The notes under the pieces were generated by a model. That model had not been told where the DNA came from and did no database searches. It saw nothing but the letters and a program-made list of their open reading frames with translations. A DNA stretch of 64,000 nt from SH-MAG3 sp035461245 (GTDB lineage: Bacteria > Gemmatimonadota > Gemmatimonadetes > Longimicrobiales > RSA9), in contig DATHVP010000008.1 of NCBI GenBank assembly GCA_035461245.1, forward strand, positions 12,657-76,656, in the 5' to 3' direction. Position 1 is the stretch's first letter. Each line of letters starts with the position of its first letter. This document shows, piece by piece, positions 1 to 8,487 of the stretch. The position numbers were made by a program, and so were the translations under genes.

Positions 1-1052
1 CCGCCGAGCGCTGCATCGCCTGCCACGAACACAGTGCGACGACGCACATGGCGCTGCCCGCCGATTGCAGCCGCTGCCACCTGCCGCTGGATCGGGTGGC
101 GGAACTGAGCGCCGGCCGCATCGCCCGCTTCCCGCGACCGCCCTGGCACGAAGCGGACGACTTCATACTGACGCACGCAACGACGGCCGCACCGGCCGAT
201 GCGTCGTGCGGCGTCTGTCACGCCCGCCAGACGTGCGAGCGCTGCCATGCCAATGCGTCGGCCCTGGCCGCGGTCATGGCGCTGCCGCAGGACACCCGCG
301 TGGCGCAACTGGAACGCGGACGGCCGGCTGTGTATCCGCTGCCGGCAGGACATGCCGCGGCGGACTGGCACCTGGCCCACGGTACGGCTGCCCGTGCCGC
401 CGTCGGTTCCTGCGCCAACTGCCACACGCGACCCAGTTGCACGGCATGCCATGCGGGCGGTGACGGCCGTGCGCTCGCGCTGGTGGCGCAGCTGCCGCCG
501 GTGGCGCCCGGCGCGGCACCGGGCGTGGATCCTGCGCGCATCACGCGAGGCGTGCATGGCGCCGATGTCCGGCTGCAGCACGGCCGCCTGGCGGCGTCCG
601 GGCAACTGGACTGCGCCCAGTGCCACGCCCGTGCCGAATGCTCCGAGTGCCACGCCGCAGCGGACTCCCGCGCGTTCCACCTGCCGAACTTCGTGGAACG
701 GCACGCCGTGGATGTCTTCACCGGCCGCGGCGAGTGCCAGGCCTGCCACAGCACCGACACATTCTGCCGTGCCTGCCATGCACAGGCGGGCATTGCCTCC
801 GGCGACATGAAAGCGGCGTTCCATGATGGCCAGCCCATGTGGGTGCTATCCCATGGCCGCGCCGCGCGACTGGGCCTGGAGGCCTGCGCTTCCTGCCACC
901 GGCAGAGCGACTGCGTGCAGTGCCATTCGGCGGCGGGCGGCTGGGGGGTCAACCCCCACGGCCCGGGTTTCACCGGCCGGGGCGAGTCCCGCAGTGCAGC
1001 CAGCTGCCGGCTCTGTCACCTGGCCAGCCCGCCGAGAGGAAGTGGATCATGA
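1..1052 (+). CDS. Multihaem cytochrome c, 5' partial (at least 13 CXXCH)
   Basis: The reading frame is already open at base 3 and encodes a CIACH motif at 12-26, so the gene starts before the window; the first ATG at 48 is internal. Thirteen CXXCH haem-c motifs are visible, most in close pairs (for example CGVCH/CERCH, CANCH/CTACH, CAQCH/CSECH, CQACH/CRACH, CASCH/CVQCH) with 5-6 residues between partners, plus many extra His that could be distal ligands. Such proteins are periplasmic electron conduits or stores. Its stop overlaps the start of the NapA-like gene (ATGA at 1049-1052), so it is translationally coupled and is probably the electron partner of that enzyme. The family is not identified beyond the paired-haem architecture. 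Confidence 0.9.
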   Translation, partial: AERCIACHEHSATTHMALPADCSRCHLPLDRVAELSAGRIARFPRPPWHEADDFILTHATTAAPADASCGVCHARQTCERCHANASALAAVMALPQDTRVAQLERGRPAVYPLPAGHAAADWHLAHGTAARAAVGSCANCHTRPSCTACHAGGDGRALALVAQLPPVAPGAAPGVDPARITRGVHGADVRLQHGRLAASGQLDCAQCHARAECSECHAAADSRAFHLPNFVERHAVDVFTGRGECQACHSTDTFCRACHAQAGIASGDMKAAFHDGQPMWVLSHGRAARLGLEACASCHRQSDCVQCHSAAGGWGVNPHGPGFTGRGESRSAASCRLCHLASPPRGSGS

Positions 1053-3349
1053 GTGTCGATCGGCGCATGTTCCTCAAGGGTGCCGCAGTGGCGTCGGCGG
1101 CGGCCATCGCACCCGCAGGCCTGGCCGCCGCTGCCGGGTCCCGCGCCAGGCAGGTGCCGGAATGGCACCGGGCCCCCTGTCGCTTCTGCGGTATCGGCTG
1201 CGGCCTGCTCGTCGCCGTGCAGGACGGTCGCGCAGTCGCGGTAAGGGGAGACCTCGAATCGCCAGTGAACCGCGGGATGGCATGCGTGCGCGGTTACCAT
1301 GCCATCCACACGCTGTACGGGCGGGACCGCGTCACCAGCCCGCTCATACGTCATGCAGGCAGGCTCGTGGCGGCAACCCCCGCCGACGCGTACGACCTCA
1401 TCGCGGGGCGGATCAAGGAGGTCGTCGCCAGCCAGGGTGCGGATGCCACAGGCGTGTACGGCTCCGGTCACTGGAGCGTGACGGACGCGTACGTGGCGGC
1501 GAAGCTGTTCAAGGCCGGGCTCGGCACGAACAACGTGGACACCAGCACGCGGCTCTACCACGCTTCTGCCACGGCCGGATTCCTGAGCACCTTCGGCCAG
1601 CCGGGGGCACCCGGCTGCTTCGCCGACGTCGAGTTCGCGGACACGTTCGTGCTGTGGGGCCACAACATGGCCGAGACCGATCCGGTGCTCTTCTCCCGCA
1701 TCCTGGAGCGGCGGCGGACCAGTCCCGCCGTGCGCATCATAACCCTCGGCACGCAGGCCACGCGCACCAGCTACGCTGCTGATCGCGCCCTGCTGCACCG
1801 GCCGCATGCGGAGATCGCCCTCGCCAACGCCATATGCAGCGCCGTGGTCCGGCGTGGCGGGGTGGACAGGAACTTCGTGAGCCGCCATGTCGCCTTTGCC
1901 AGGGGCACGGACGCTCCCGGCTACGGTGCGCATGAGCAGGTCACTGTCACCGACGACGTCGTTCCCTCGACGTTCGACGCGTTCGTACGGTTCCTCGAGG
2001 ACTATCGACCGGAGCAGATGGAGGCCGCTACCGGCGTGGCGGCCGCCGACCTCAACTGGCTCGCCGCGCTGTATGCCGATCGTGGACGGAAGGTGCTGTC
2101 CGTCTGGGGCAGCGACCTGAACCAGCACGTGCGTGGCACCTGGCTGAACAACGCGCTGCACAACATCCACCTGATCACCGGCAAGGTCGCGTCACCGGGG
2201 AACGGCGCCCTGTGTTGCGCCGCTCAGCCGGGCGGTGCCGATGCCGTCCACGCAGCCGGCGCCACGCCCGATGGACTGCCCCGCGGCTCCGTCTCCAGCG
2301 CTGCCGACAGGCAACACGCCGCCCGGATCTGGGGCGTGCCGGCCAGCCGCATCAGTGCCCAGCCGGGCCGGACGGCCCTGGCCATGTTCCGCGGCGTGGA
2401 GAGCGGCGCCATGCGCTTCCTCTGGGTGCAGGCCACGAACCCGCTGGCCAGCCTGCCGAACGCCCGGCGCTACCGGCGGGCGGTAGCCGACGGGAACGCG
2501 TTCCTTGTGGTGACAGAAGCGTATCCAACCGTCACTTCTGCCGCCGCCGATGTGGTACTGCCTGCCGCCCTGTGGCTGGAGCGGGAAGGCGTGTACGGCA
2601 GCAGTGAGCGGCGCAGCCAGTACTTTCCGCGGGTCGTCCCCGCGCCCGGCTCCGCAAGGGCCGATGGCTGGCACATGGTCGAGGTCGGCCGGCGGCTGGG
2701 CTTCGGCGCACTGCTGCCGTGGCAGGAGCAATCCCTCGTGGCCGATGCCTGGGCAGAACTGATCCGCTTCCATCCGACGGCGCAGCCGGTGTCCCTTGCC
2801 GTGATGCGTAACGGTCCGGGCGCCATCTGGCCGTTCGGTGGTGAGCAGGAGGCGGGCTGGCGCTACAGCACCGCACACGATCCTGGCACCGATCGGTCCA
2901 GGGGCGCATTCCACTTCTACGGCTACAGTGACGGGCGTGCACGCATCTGGCTTCGGCCTCACGAGCCGCCGGCGGAAATGCCCGACGAACGCTACCCCTT
3001 CTGGCTCACCGTGGGGCGTGTACTCGAACACGGCGGGACGGGCACGCTTACCCGCCGCGTGCCCGCGCTGCAGCGCGCCGTGCCGCGTGCGTACGTCGAA
3101 CTGAGTCGGAAGGACGCGACAGCACTGGGCATCCGCGACGGCGAGCGCGTGCGCCTGGTGACACGCCGAGGGTCGCTGGAGATGGATGCGCGCATAGAGC
3201 ACCGCAGCCAGCCCCAGCAGGGCCAGGTTTTCGTGCCGTGCTTCGATGAAGACGCGCCCGTCAACCTGCTGACTCTCGATGCATGCTGCCCGCTAGCCGG
3301 ACAGCCGGACTACGGCAAGTGCGCCGTGCGCGTGGAGCGCCTGACATGA
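1049..3349 (+). CDS. NapA-like periplasmic molybdopterin oxidoreductase with Tyr at the Mo-ligand position
   Basis: A 766-residue protein of the DMSO-reductase superfamily, closest by eye to the periplasmic nitrate reductase NapA along its whole length. It starts with a Tat signal (DRRMFLKG), then a [4Fe-4S] motif C44-x2-C47-x3-C51 with C79 as fourth ligand, and ends with a typical molybdopterin dinucleotide domain. NapA has R-H-C-M-A-S at the Mo ligand; here the same segment reads R-L-Y-H-A-S, so the ligand Cys is Tyr170 and the next Met is His171. The Lys that follows the last FeS Cys in NapA is Arg here. No napD or napC is visible. Nitrate reductase activity therefore cannot be assumed; another oxyanion or the reverse reaction is possible. 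It lies in an operon with multihaem cytochromes, a ferredoxin and an NrfD subunit. Confidence 0.9.
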   Translation: MSVDRRMFLKGAAVASAAAIAPAGLAAAAGSRARQVPEWHRAPCRFCGIGCGLLVAVQDGRAVAVRGDLESPVNRGMACVRGYHAIHTLYGRDRVTSPLIRHAGRLVAATPADAYDLIAGRIKEVVASQGADATGVYGSGHWSVTDAYVAAKLFKAGLGTNNVDTSTRLYHASATAGFLSTFGQPGAPGCFADVEFADTFVLWGHNMAETDPVLFSRILERRRTSPAVRIITLGTQATRTSYAADRALLHRPHAEIALANAICSAVVRRGGVDRNFVSRHVAFARGTDAPGYGAHEQVTVTDDVVPSTFDAFVRFLEDYRPEQMEAATGVAAADLNWLAALYADRGRKVLSVWGSDLNQHVRGTWLNNALHNIHLITGKVASPGNGALCCAAQPGGADAVHAAGATPDGLPRGSVSSAADRQHAARIWGVPASRISAQPGRTALAMFRGVESGAMRFLWVQATNPLASLPNARRYRRAVADGNAFLVVTEAYPTVTSAAADVVLPAALWLEREGVYGSSERRSQYFPRVVPAPGSARADGWHMVEVGRRLGFGALLPWQEQSLVADAWAELIRFHPTAQPVSLAVMRNGPGAIWPFGGEQEAGWRYSTAHDPGTDRSRGAFHFYGYSDGRARIWLRPHEPPAEMPDERYPFWLTVGRVLEHGGTGTLTRRVPALQRAVPRAYVELSRKDATALGIRDGERVRLVTRRGSLEMDARIEHRSQPQQGQVFVPCFDEDAPVNLLTLDACCPLAGQPDYGKCAVRVERLT

Positions 3350-4194
3350 GGGCCCGCGCCCGCGGCCTGACGGCAGGCGCCCGCGTCCTGACTGCTGGCG
3401 CTGCAGCGGCTGGTGCGTGGCTGCTGCTGTGGGGCCTCAACGGTGCCCTCGAACGGCGCGTCGCAGGGCGGCTCATGCATGTTGCGATGCCTGCCGGCGC
3501 TGGCCCCGCGGATGTTCGCCATGCGGCTGACCTGCCTGGCGCTCGCCTCATCGCACCGGCTGCGCCCATCGCTGCCGAAGCGCTCGTGTTCCGCTCCACC
3601 CCTGCGGCCGTGGCCTCAGCCGTCGCCGTGGTGCGGAGGGCGGACGCTCACCCCCGGACACTGGCGACATATCGGTCCCTGCGCGCCTATCCGGGAGCGC
3701 CGCCACGGGTGCCACACGGCCTTACCATCGAAGAGTTCCGGCAGTCTTCCTGCAACAACTGTCATGAGCGAGGCGGTTACGCGCCGCGTTTCGGTGCGTA
3801 TGTCCCGGTCACGCCCCACCCCGAGCGCGCCGGCTGCCTGCAATGCCACGCCACGGACGCGACGGTGGTTGGCCGGCCGCTGCCGGACGACCGGCCCGAC
3901 GCACTGTGCCGCCAGTGCCATGCCGCCCTTGCCGCCGCGCCGGCAGAGCGCGGACCTGCCTGGCCGGCCGCGGCATGGCCCGAGGTGCGGGGCAGTGCCG
4001 ACGGCGCGCCGCCCGACATCCCCCACGACGTGCAGCAGCGGGGCAATTGCCTGGCATGCCACATGGGGCCGGCGGCAGTGGCGGAGATCCGCACGACCCA
4101 TCCCGACCGGACGAACTGCAGGCAGTGCCACCTGGCCCCCGCCGAAGGCTGGTGGCCTACATTGTCGCCCCCGTCGTCGACAGGTCTGCCATGA
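3346..4194 (+). CDS. Pentahaem NapB-like cytochrome c
   Basis: A 282-residue protein with an N-terminal hydrophobic segment (about residues 12-31) that serves as signal or anchor. It has five CXXCH motifs (CNNCH, CLQCH, CRQCH, CLACH, CRQCH). The pattern 'P-x2-I/V-P-H ... CxxCH ... THP/PHP ... CxQCH' seen in the dihaem NapB occurs twice, so the protein looks like a tandem duplication of NapB with one extra haem between the copies. The start is fixed by ATGA overlap with the NapA-like gene. Being NapB-like next to a NapA-like catalytic subunit, it is the obvious direct redox partner in the periplasm. Confidence 0.85.
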   Translation: MRARARGLTAGARVLTAGAAAAGAWLLLWGLNGALERRVAGRLMHVAMPAGAGPADVRHAADLPGARLIAPAAPIAAEALVFRSTPAAVASAVAVVRRADAHPRTLATYRSLRAYPGAPPRVPHGLTIEEFRQSSCNNCHERGGYAPRFGAYVPVTPHPERAGCLQCHATDATVVGRPLPDDRPDALCRQCHAALAAAPAERGPAWPAAAWPEVRGSADGAPPDIPHDVQQRGNCLACHMGPAAVAEIRTTHPDRTNCRQCHLAPAEGWWPTLSPPSSTGLP

Positions 4195-4937
4195 CGCGAC
4201 TCTGCTCGATCATCTTCCTCGGCGCCGCCGTCACCTGGTCGGGCTGCACCCGCGGCGATGCCGCCCGCCCTGAGCACGTCGCCGCCGATGCGCCGTCTCT
4301 GTCCGCGGCAGTGCCGACGCTGGCGGCTGCAGAACCCGCTCCTGCCCACGCCGGCGATGACGGGCCGATCCTGGAGCCGGGACAGCTGCGCAGCCTGCGC
4401 ACCGCCGTCGTGCACGGCCGCACGGGTCCTGACGGGGCGCCGTTCGACGTGACGCTGCGCACACCCGGGGATGCTGGCCATGCGCGCCGCTTCGGCACGC
4501 ACACCATCGACATCGCGCTGCGCTCCGGCGACGTGGGCGTCATCCAGTATCCGTGCACCGCCTGCCACCTCGGCCGTGCCCTGGACCTGCAGGAGGAGCG
4601 CATGGCCGGCGCCCATGCGGACCTGCAGGTGACGCATCCCCGAGAGACGGGGGCTGCATGCCGCACCTGCCACTCCGCTGACAACGTCGAACTGCTGGCC
4701 CTGCGCAGTGGGGAGCAGACCACACTCGACCACGCGTACCGGATCTGCGCTCAGTGCCATTTCAGCCAGGCGGATGCGTGGGCTGCCGGGATCCACGGCA
4801 AGCGACTGGACGGCTGGCAGGGCCGTCGCGTCGTCATGGGCTGCACCGATTGCCACGACCCCCACGCGCCCGCACTGCATGTGCGCCTGCCGTTCCGGCC
4901 GCCCGCCTTGCCCAGCACCGGGAGACGCCAGCCATGA
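4191..4937 (+). CDS. Tetrahaem cytochrome c lipoprotein
   Basis: A 248-residue protein. The N-terminus is hydrophobic and ends in a lipobox-like SGC, so it is probably a membrane-attached lipoprotein. After a low-complexity Ala/Pro linker it carries four CXXCH motifs (CTACH, CRTCH, CAQCH, CTDCH). It overlaps both neighbours by ATGA and therefore belongs to the same complex; it may carry electrons between the periplasmic catalytic module and the membrane module. No specific family is recognised. Confidence 0.85.
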   Translation: MTRLCSIIFLGAAVTWSGCTRGDAARPEHVAADAPSLSAAVPTLAAAEPAPAHAGDDGPILEPGQLRSLRTAVVHGRTGPDGAPFDVTLRTPGDAGHARRFGTHTIDIALRSGDVGVIQYPCTACHLGRALDLQEERMAGAHADLQVTHPRETGAACRTCHSADNVELLALRSGEQTTLDHAYRICAQCHFSQADAWAAGIHGKRLDGWQGRRVVMGCTDCHDPHAPALHVRLPFRPPALPSTGRRQP

Positions 4938-6052
4938 TTGCCGAATCAAGCCGGGAGTTCCGCCTGGAGGACCTGCTGCGCCGTGTCGCCGCCGATGCGG
5001 ATGCGTCCATGTCTGACCCGACAGCCGCTGCCACTGCCAGCGGGCCGCCCGCGTCCCGGCAGCAGTCCGCCCGTCCACCCTGCGCCGGTGAGGACGGCTG
5101 CAGTGGCTCGTGCAGCGGGGATCGCGGGACGCTGGCTGGGAAGCCGGTGGACCGGCGCAGGGCGCTGGGGATGCTCCTGGTTGGTGCGGGCGCCGGTGTC
5201 CAGGCCGCCTGCGCACCCGCAAGTGCGGCCACTGATGAGGAGCGTGAGGTGAAGCTGCTCCAGTGGCGCGAGTACATCAAGAACAACTACCGGCGGATGA
5301 CGGAGCACGAACGCGCTGACACCATCCAGCGCCTGGAACGGCTGGCGCAGCTGCGCAGCGGAGTGAATGTCCTGATACAGGACACGCCTGCGCAGCCGGG
5401 CGTCATGTTCGGTTACGCGTTCAACATCAGCAAGTGCAAGGGGTTCCGCAGCTGTGTCGAGGCCTGCATCAACGAGAACAACCTGGATCGACGCGCGGAT
5501 ACCCACTACATCCGCATCTTCGAGATGGAGAACGGCGTCCTCGACCTTGATCACGGGGACGCTACTTTCGCCCATGAGGTCCCGGCCGCCGGGCATTTCT
5601 ACCTCGGCACGCAGTGCTTCCAGTGCGCCAACCCGCCGTGCGTCAAGGTCTGCCCCGTGGGCGCGACCTGGCAGGAGCCTGACGGCATAACCGTCGTCGA
5701 TTACGACTGGTGCATCGGCTGCCGGTACTGCATGGCCGCCTGCCCGTACTGGGCTCGCCGCTTCAACTGGGGCCAGCCCGAAGTGCCGGCCCAGGAGGTC
5801 AACCCGAACCAGCACTACCTCGGGAACCGGGCGCGCAGGAAGGGCGTCGTCGAAAAGTGCACGTTCTGCATCCAGCGTTCACGGGAAGGCCGGCTGCCCG
5901 CCTGTGCCGAGGCATGCCCCACAGGTGCACGCGTGTTCGGCAACCTGCTGGACCCCGGTTCCGAGATCCGCTGGGTGCTGGAGAACAGGAACGTGTTCCG
6001 CCTGAAGGAAGACCTGAAGACCGAACCGCGGTTCTGGTACTTCACCGACTGA
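4934..6052 (+). CDS. DsrO/NrfC-like ferredoxin subunit, Tat-type, one cluster Cys replaced
   Basis: A 372-residue 4x[4Fe-4S]-type electron-transfer subunit of the DsrO/NrfC/PsrB family, which passes electrons between an NrfD-type membrane subunit and periplasmic partners. Motifs in order: C168-KGF-RS-C174-VEA-C178 (family pattern CxxCxxCxxxC, but the second Cys is Phe171), CFQCANPPCVKVCP, CIGCRYCMAACP and CTFC...CAEACP. The first motif is thus one ligand short and one cluster may be [3Fe-4S] or differently coordinated. The Tat-like RRRALGMLL motif sits late, at residues 74-82, behind a 70-residue N-terminal extension with its own Cys group (C50, C56, C60), and ends in an AAC lipobox-like site. 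The start is set by ATGA overlap with the upstream gene. Confidence 0.88.
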   Translation: MIAESSREFRLEDLLRRVAADADASMSDPTAAATASGPPASRQQSARPPCAGEDGCSGSCSGDRGTLAGKPVDRRRALGMLLVGAGAGVQAACAPASAATDEEREVKLLQWREYIKNNYRRMTEHERADTIQRLERLAQLRSGVNVLIQDTPAQPGVMFGYAFNISKCKGFRSCVEACINENNLDRRADTHYIRIFEMENGVLDLDHGDATFAHEVPAAGHFYLGTQCFQCANPPCVKVCPVGATWQEPDGITVVDYDWCIGCRYCMAACPYWARRFNWGQPEVPAQEVNPNQHYLGNRARRKGVVEKCTFCIQRSREGRLPACAEACPTGARVFGNLLDPGSEIRWVLENRNVFRLKEDLKTEPRFWYFTD

Positions 6053-6095
6053 TGAACCGCCCGCGACGAGCGGGCACGGCACGGGCTGCGTGATC

Positions 6096-7418
6096 ATGCA
6101 TCTCCTCGCGTTCCTGCGAACCGCCGTCACCTCCGCCACATCGGGCGGCTGGCGCTACCGCGCGTGGCTGCTCGTGCTGGCCGCCACCATATCGGTCGGC
6201 GCCATGGCGTATGGCATCCAGTTGCGCGACGGGCTGATCGTCACGGGCATGAACGACCACGTGAGCTGGGGACTCTACATCTCCAACTTCACCTTCCTCG
6301 TCGGCCTCGCCGCCGCCGCCATGATGCTGGTGCTGCCCGCGTATGTGCTCAGGGACGTGGACTTCGCGCGCGCCGTACTCATGGCGGAAGCCGTCGCCGT
6401 CGCCGCCCTCGTCATGTGCCTGCTCTTCGTCGTCGTGGATGTTGGCAATCCCATGGCCGGCTGGCATCTCATGCCCGTCATCGGCTCGCTGAACTGGCCC
6501 AGCTCACTGCTGGCCTGGGACGTCATCGTGCTCCACGGGTACCTCGCCCTCAACCTGGCCATACCATTCTACATCCTCTACTCCAGGTACACCGGGCGCG
6601 TACCGGACAAGCGCAAGTACCTGCCATGGATGTACGTGGCGGTCATGTGGGCCGTAAGCATCCACCTGGTGACGGCGTTCCTTTTGGCCGGGCTGCCCGC
6701 TCGCCCGTTCTGGAACACCGCCCTGCTCGGCCCGCGCTTCCTCGCCTCCGCGTTCACTGCTGGCCCGGCGTTCGTGATCCTGCTCCTCTACTTCATCCGC
6801 AGCCAGACACGGTACGAGATCAGTGATGGAGCATTCACGAAGCTCGCACTCATCACGACAGTCGCCGCCCAGATCAACCTGGTGATGCTGGGCTCCGAGC
6901 TGTTCTACAAGTTCTATGCGCCCACTCACCACGGCATCAATGCGAAGTACCTGTTCCTCGGGCTGGATGGCGCGAACGCACTTGTACCGTGGATCTGGTC
7001 GGCCATTGCCCTGAACGTTCTGGCGACGCTGGCGCTGTCCATCCACCCGCTGCGCCGCAACCCTCGCACGCTCATGGTTGCATGCGCTGTCCTGTTCATT
7101 GCCATCTGGGTGGAGAAGGGCATCGGGCTCGTGATACCGGGGTTCGTGCCGTCTCCCCTCGGCGAGATCGTGGAGTACTCGCCCACCTGGATCGAGCTGG
7201 CGGTGACGGCCGGCGTCTGGGCCGTGGGCCTGCTGGTCCTGACCGTCCTCGTCCAGGTGGCGCTGCCCATCGAGCTCGGCCTCGTGCGCAGTCCCTACAT
7301 TCACGCCGACCGGCAAGCCGGCGTCATCAGGCCGCGCCTGACGCGAACACAGGGCGTTCGCCGCGACGAACGGCCCACCGACCGGAATCGGGGCGGGCGC
7401 CCCGTACGCACACGCTGA
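6096..7418 (+). CDS. NrfD/DsrP-type membrane subunit
   Basis: A polytopic protein of about 440 residues with roughly ten hydrophobic helices and the NrfD-family feel of HmeB/DsrP/ActC ('GLYISNFTFLVGLAAAA', 'LAWDVIVLHGYLALN'). NrfD proteins have no cofactor of their own and exchange electrons between the quinone pool and a partner ferredoxin; the partner is the gene just upstream. The start is ATG 6096; a GTG at 6090 is an alternative, and neither has a strong ribosome binding site. It closes the set of redox subunits in this operon. Whether the complex oxidises or reduces quinol cannot be told from sequence. Confidence 0.88.
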   Translation: MHLLAFLRTAVTSATSGGWRYRAWLLVLAATISVGAMAYGIQLRDGLIVTGMNDHVSWGLYISNFTFLVGLAAAAMMLVLPAYVLRDVDFARAVLMAEAVAVAALVMCLLFVVVDVGNPMAGWHLMPVIGSLNWPSSLLAWDVIVLHGYLALNLAIPFYILYSRYTGRVPDKRKYLPWMYVAVMWAVSIHLVTAFLLAGLPARPFWNTALLGPRFLASAFTAGPAFVILLLYFIRSQTRYEISDGAFTKLALITTVAAQINLVMLGSELFYKFYAPTHHGINAKYLFLGLDGANALVPWIWSAIALNVLATLALSIHPLRRNPRTLMVACAVLFIAIWVEKGIGLVIPGFVPSPLGEIVEYSPTWIELAVTAGVWAVGLLVLTVLVQVALPIELGLVRSPYIHADRQAGVIRPRLTRTQGVRRDERPTDRNRGGRPVRTR

Positions 7419-7469
7419 ACAACACCCGCGGCAGGCAACCCCTCGCCCGCTGCTCACAAGGAGGCATCC

Positions 7470-8441
7470 ATGCCCGGATTCTCGCCGAACGACACCCGCT
7501 ACCCCTTCGCGGCAGTAATCACCGGCGCTGGAGTGGCCGCCATTGCGGGTGGGCTCCTCATGCTTGCGGGATTCCTCCCTTACCTGGCGGCGGGGGCAGG
7601 AGTCGCACTGGGCCTGTTCATCGGCTCCTCCATCAAGTATGCCGACCAGTGGGAGAAGGCCGTTCTGCTGCGCCTCGGTCGCTATCGCGGGCTTCGCGGA
7701 CCCGGATACTTCGCCGTCGTGCCGATCATCGATCGCATCAGCTACCACATCGACCAGCGCATCCGGACCACTGCGTTCGGCGCCGAGTCGTGCCTGACCC
7801 GGGATACCGTGCCGGTGAACGTGGACGCCATCGCCTTCTGGGTAGTCTATGACGCGGAGCGCGCCGCCCTCGAGGTGCAGGACTATGACGAGGCCGTCAT
7901 CCTCTCCGCCCAGACCGCACTGCGCGATGCCATCGGCAAGCATGACCTCGCCGAGCTCATTCAGTCGCGGGTTGAACTCGGGCGCGGGCTCAAGGAGGCA
8001 CTGGAACTGAAGATGGAGAACTGGGGCATTCACGTACAGTCCGTCGAGATCCGCGACGTTATCATCCCGCCAGCACTGGAGGACGCCATGTCCCGCCAGG
8101 CACAGGCGGAGCGGGAGCGGCAGGCCCGCATTATCCTCGGTACTGCCGAGACCGAGATCGCCTCCAAGTTTGTCGAGGCGGCTGACAGTTATCGCGAACA
8201 CCCGGCTGCATTGAACCTCCGTGCCATGAACATGCTCTATGAGAGCATCGTCAAGCGCGGCTCCCTCATGGTCGTGCCGTCGGGCCTTGCTGATTCCCTG
8301 AACGTGCCAAGACTGACTGGCCTCATGGGCGTGGCCGCCATGGTGCCCGGCAACCAGGCCCTCATGCAGGCCGAGCCCACGGATGGGGATGGCCTCGCCA
8401 GCCAGCGCCACCCTCTGCCGATCATGGCGGACAGTCAGTGA
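7470..8441 (+). CDS. Slipin/SPFH (prohibitin-family) membrane protein
   Basis: A 323-residue protein with two N-terminal hydrophobic segments, then the SPFH core (for example 'EKAVLLRLGRYRGLRGPGYF' and 'VEIRDVIIPPALEDAM') and a charged coiled-coil stretch rich in Glu/Arg/Gln. Slipins scaffold membrane microdomains and often sit by a NfeD protease-like partner, which is absent here. The start ATG has a good ribosome binding site (aaggagg). It follows the NrfD gene by 51 bases and may be in the same transcript; a role organising the redox complex in the membrane is only inference. Confidence 0.88.
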   Translation: MPGFSPNDTRYPFAAVITGAGVAAIAGGLLMLAGFLPYLAAGAGVALGLFIGSSIKYADQWEKAVLLRLGRYRGLRGPGYFAVVPIIDRISYHIDQRIRTTAFGAESCLTRDTVPVNVDAIAFWVVYDAERAALEVQDYDEAVILSAQTALRDAIGKHDLAELIQSRVELGRGLKEALELKMENWGIHVQSVEIRDVIIPPALEDAMSRQAQAERERQARIILGTAETEIASKFVEAADSYREHPAALNLRAMNMLYESIVKRGSLMVVPSGLADSLNVPRLTGLMGVAAMVPGNQALMQAEPTDGDGLASQRHPLPIMADSQ

Positions 8442-8487
8442 GCCATCCCACGATCCTTCATGTCCCGCTCGAGCCCGGGAGGCCGAA

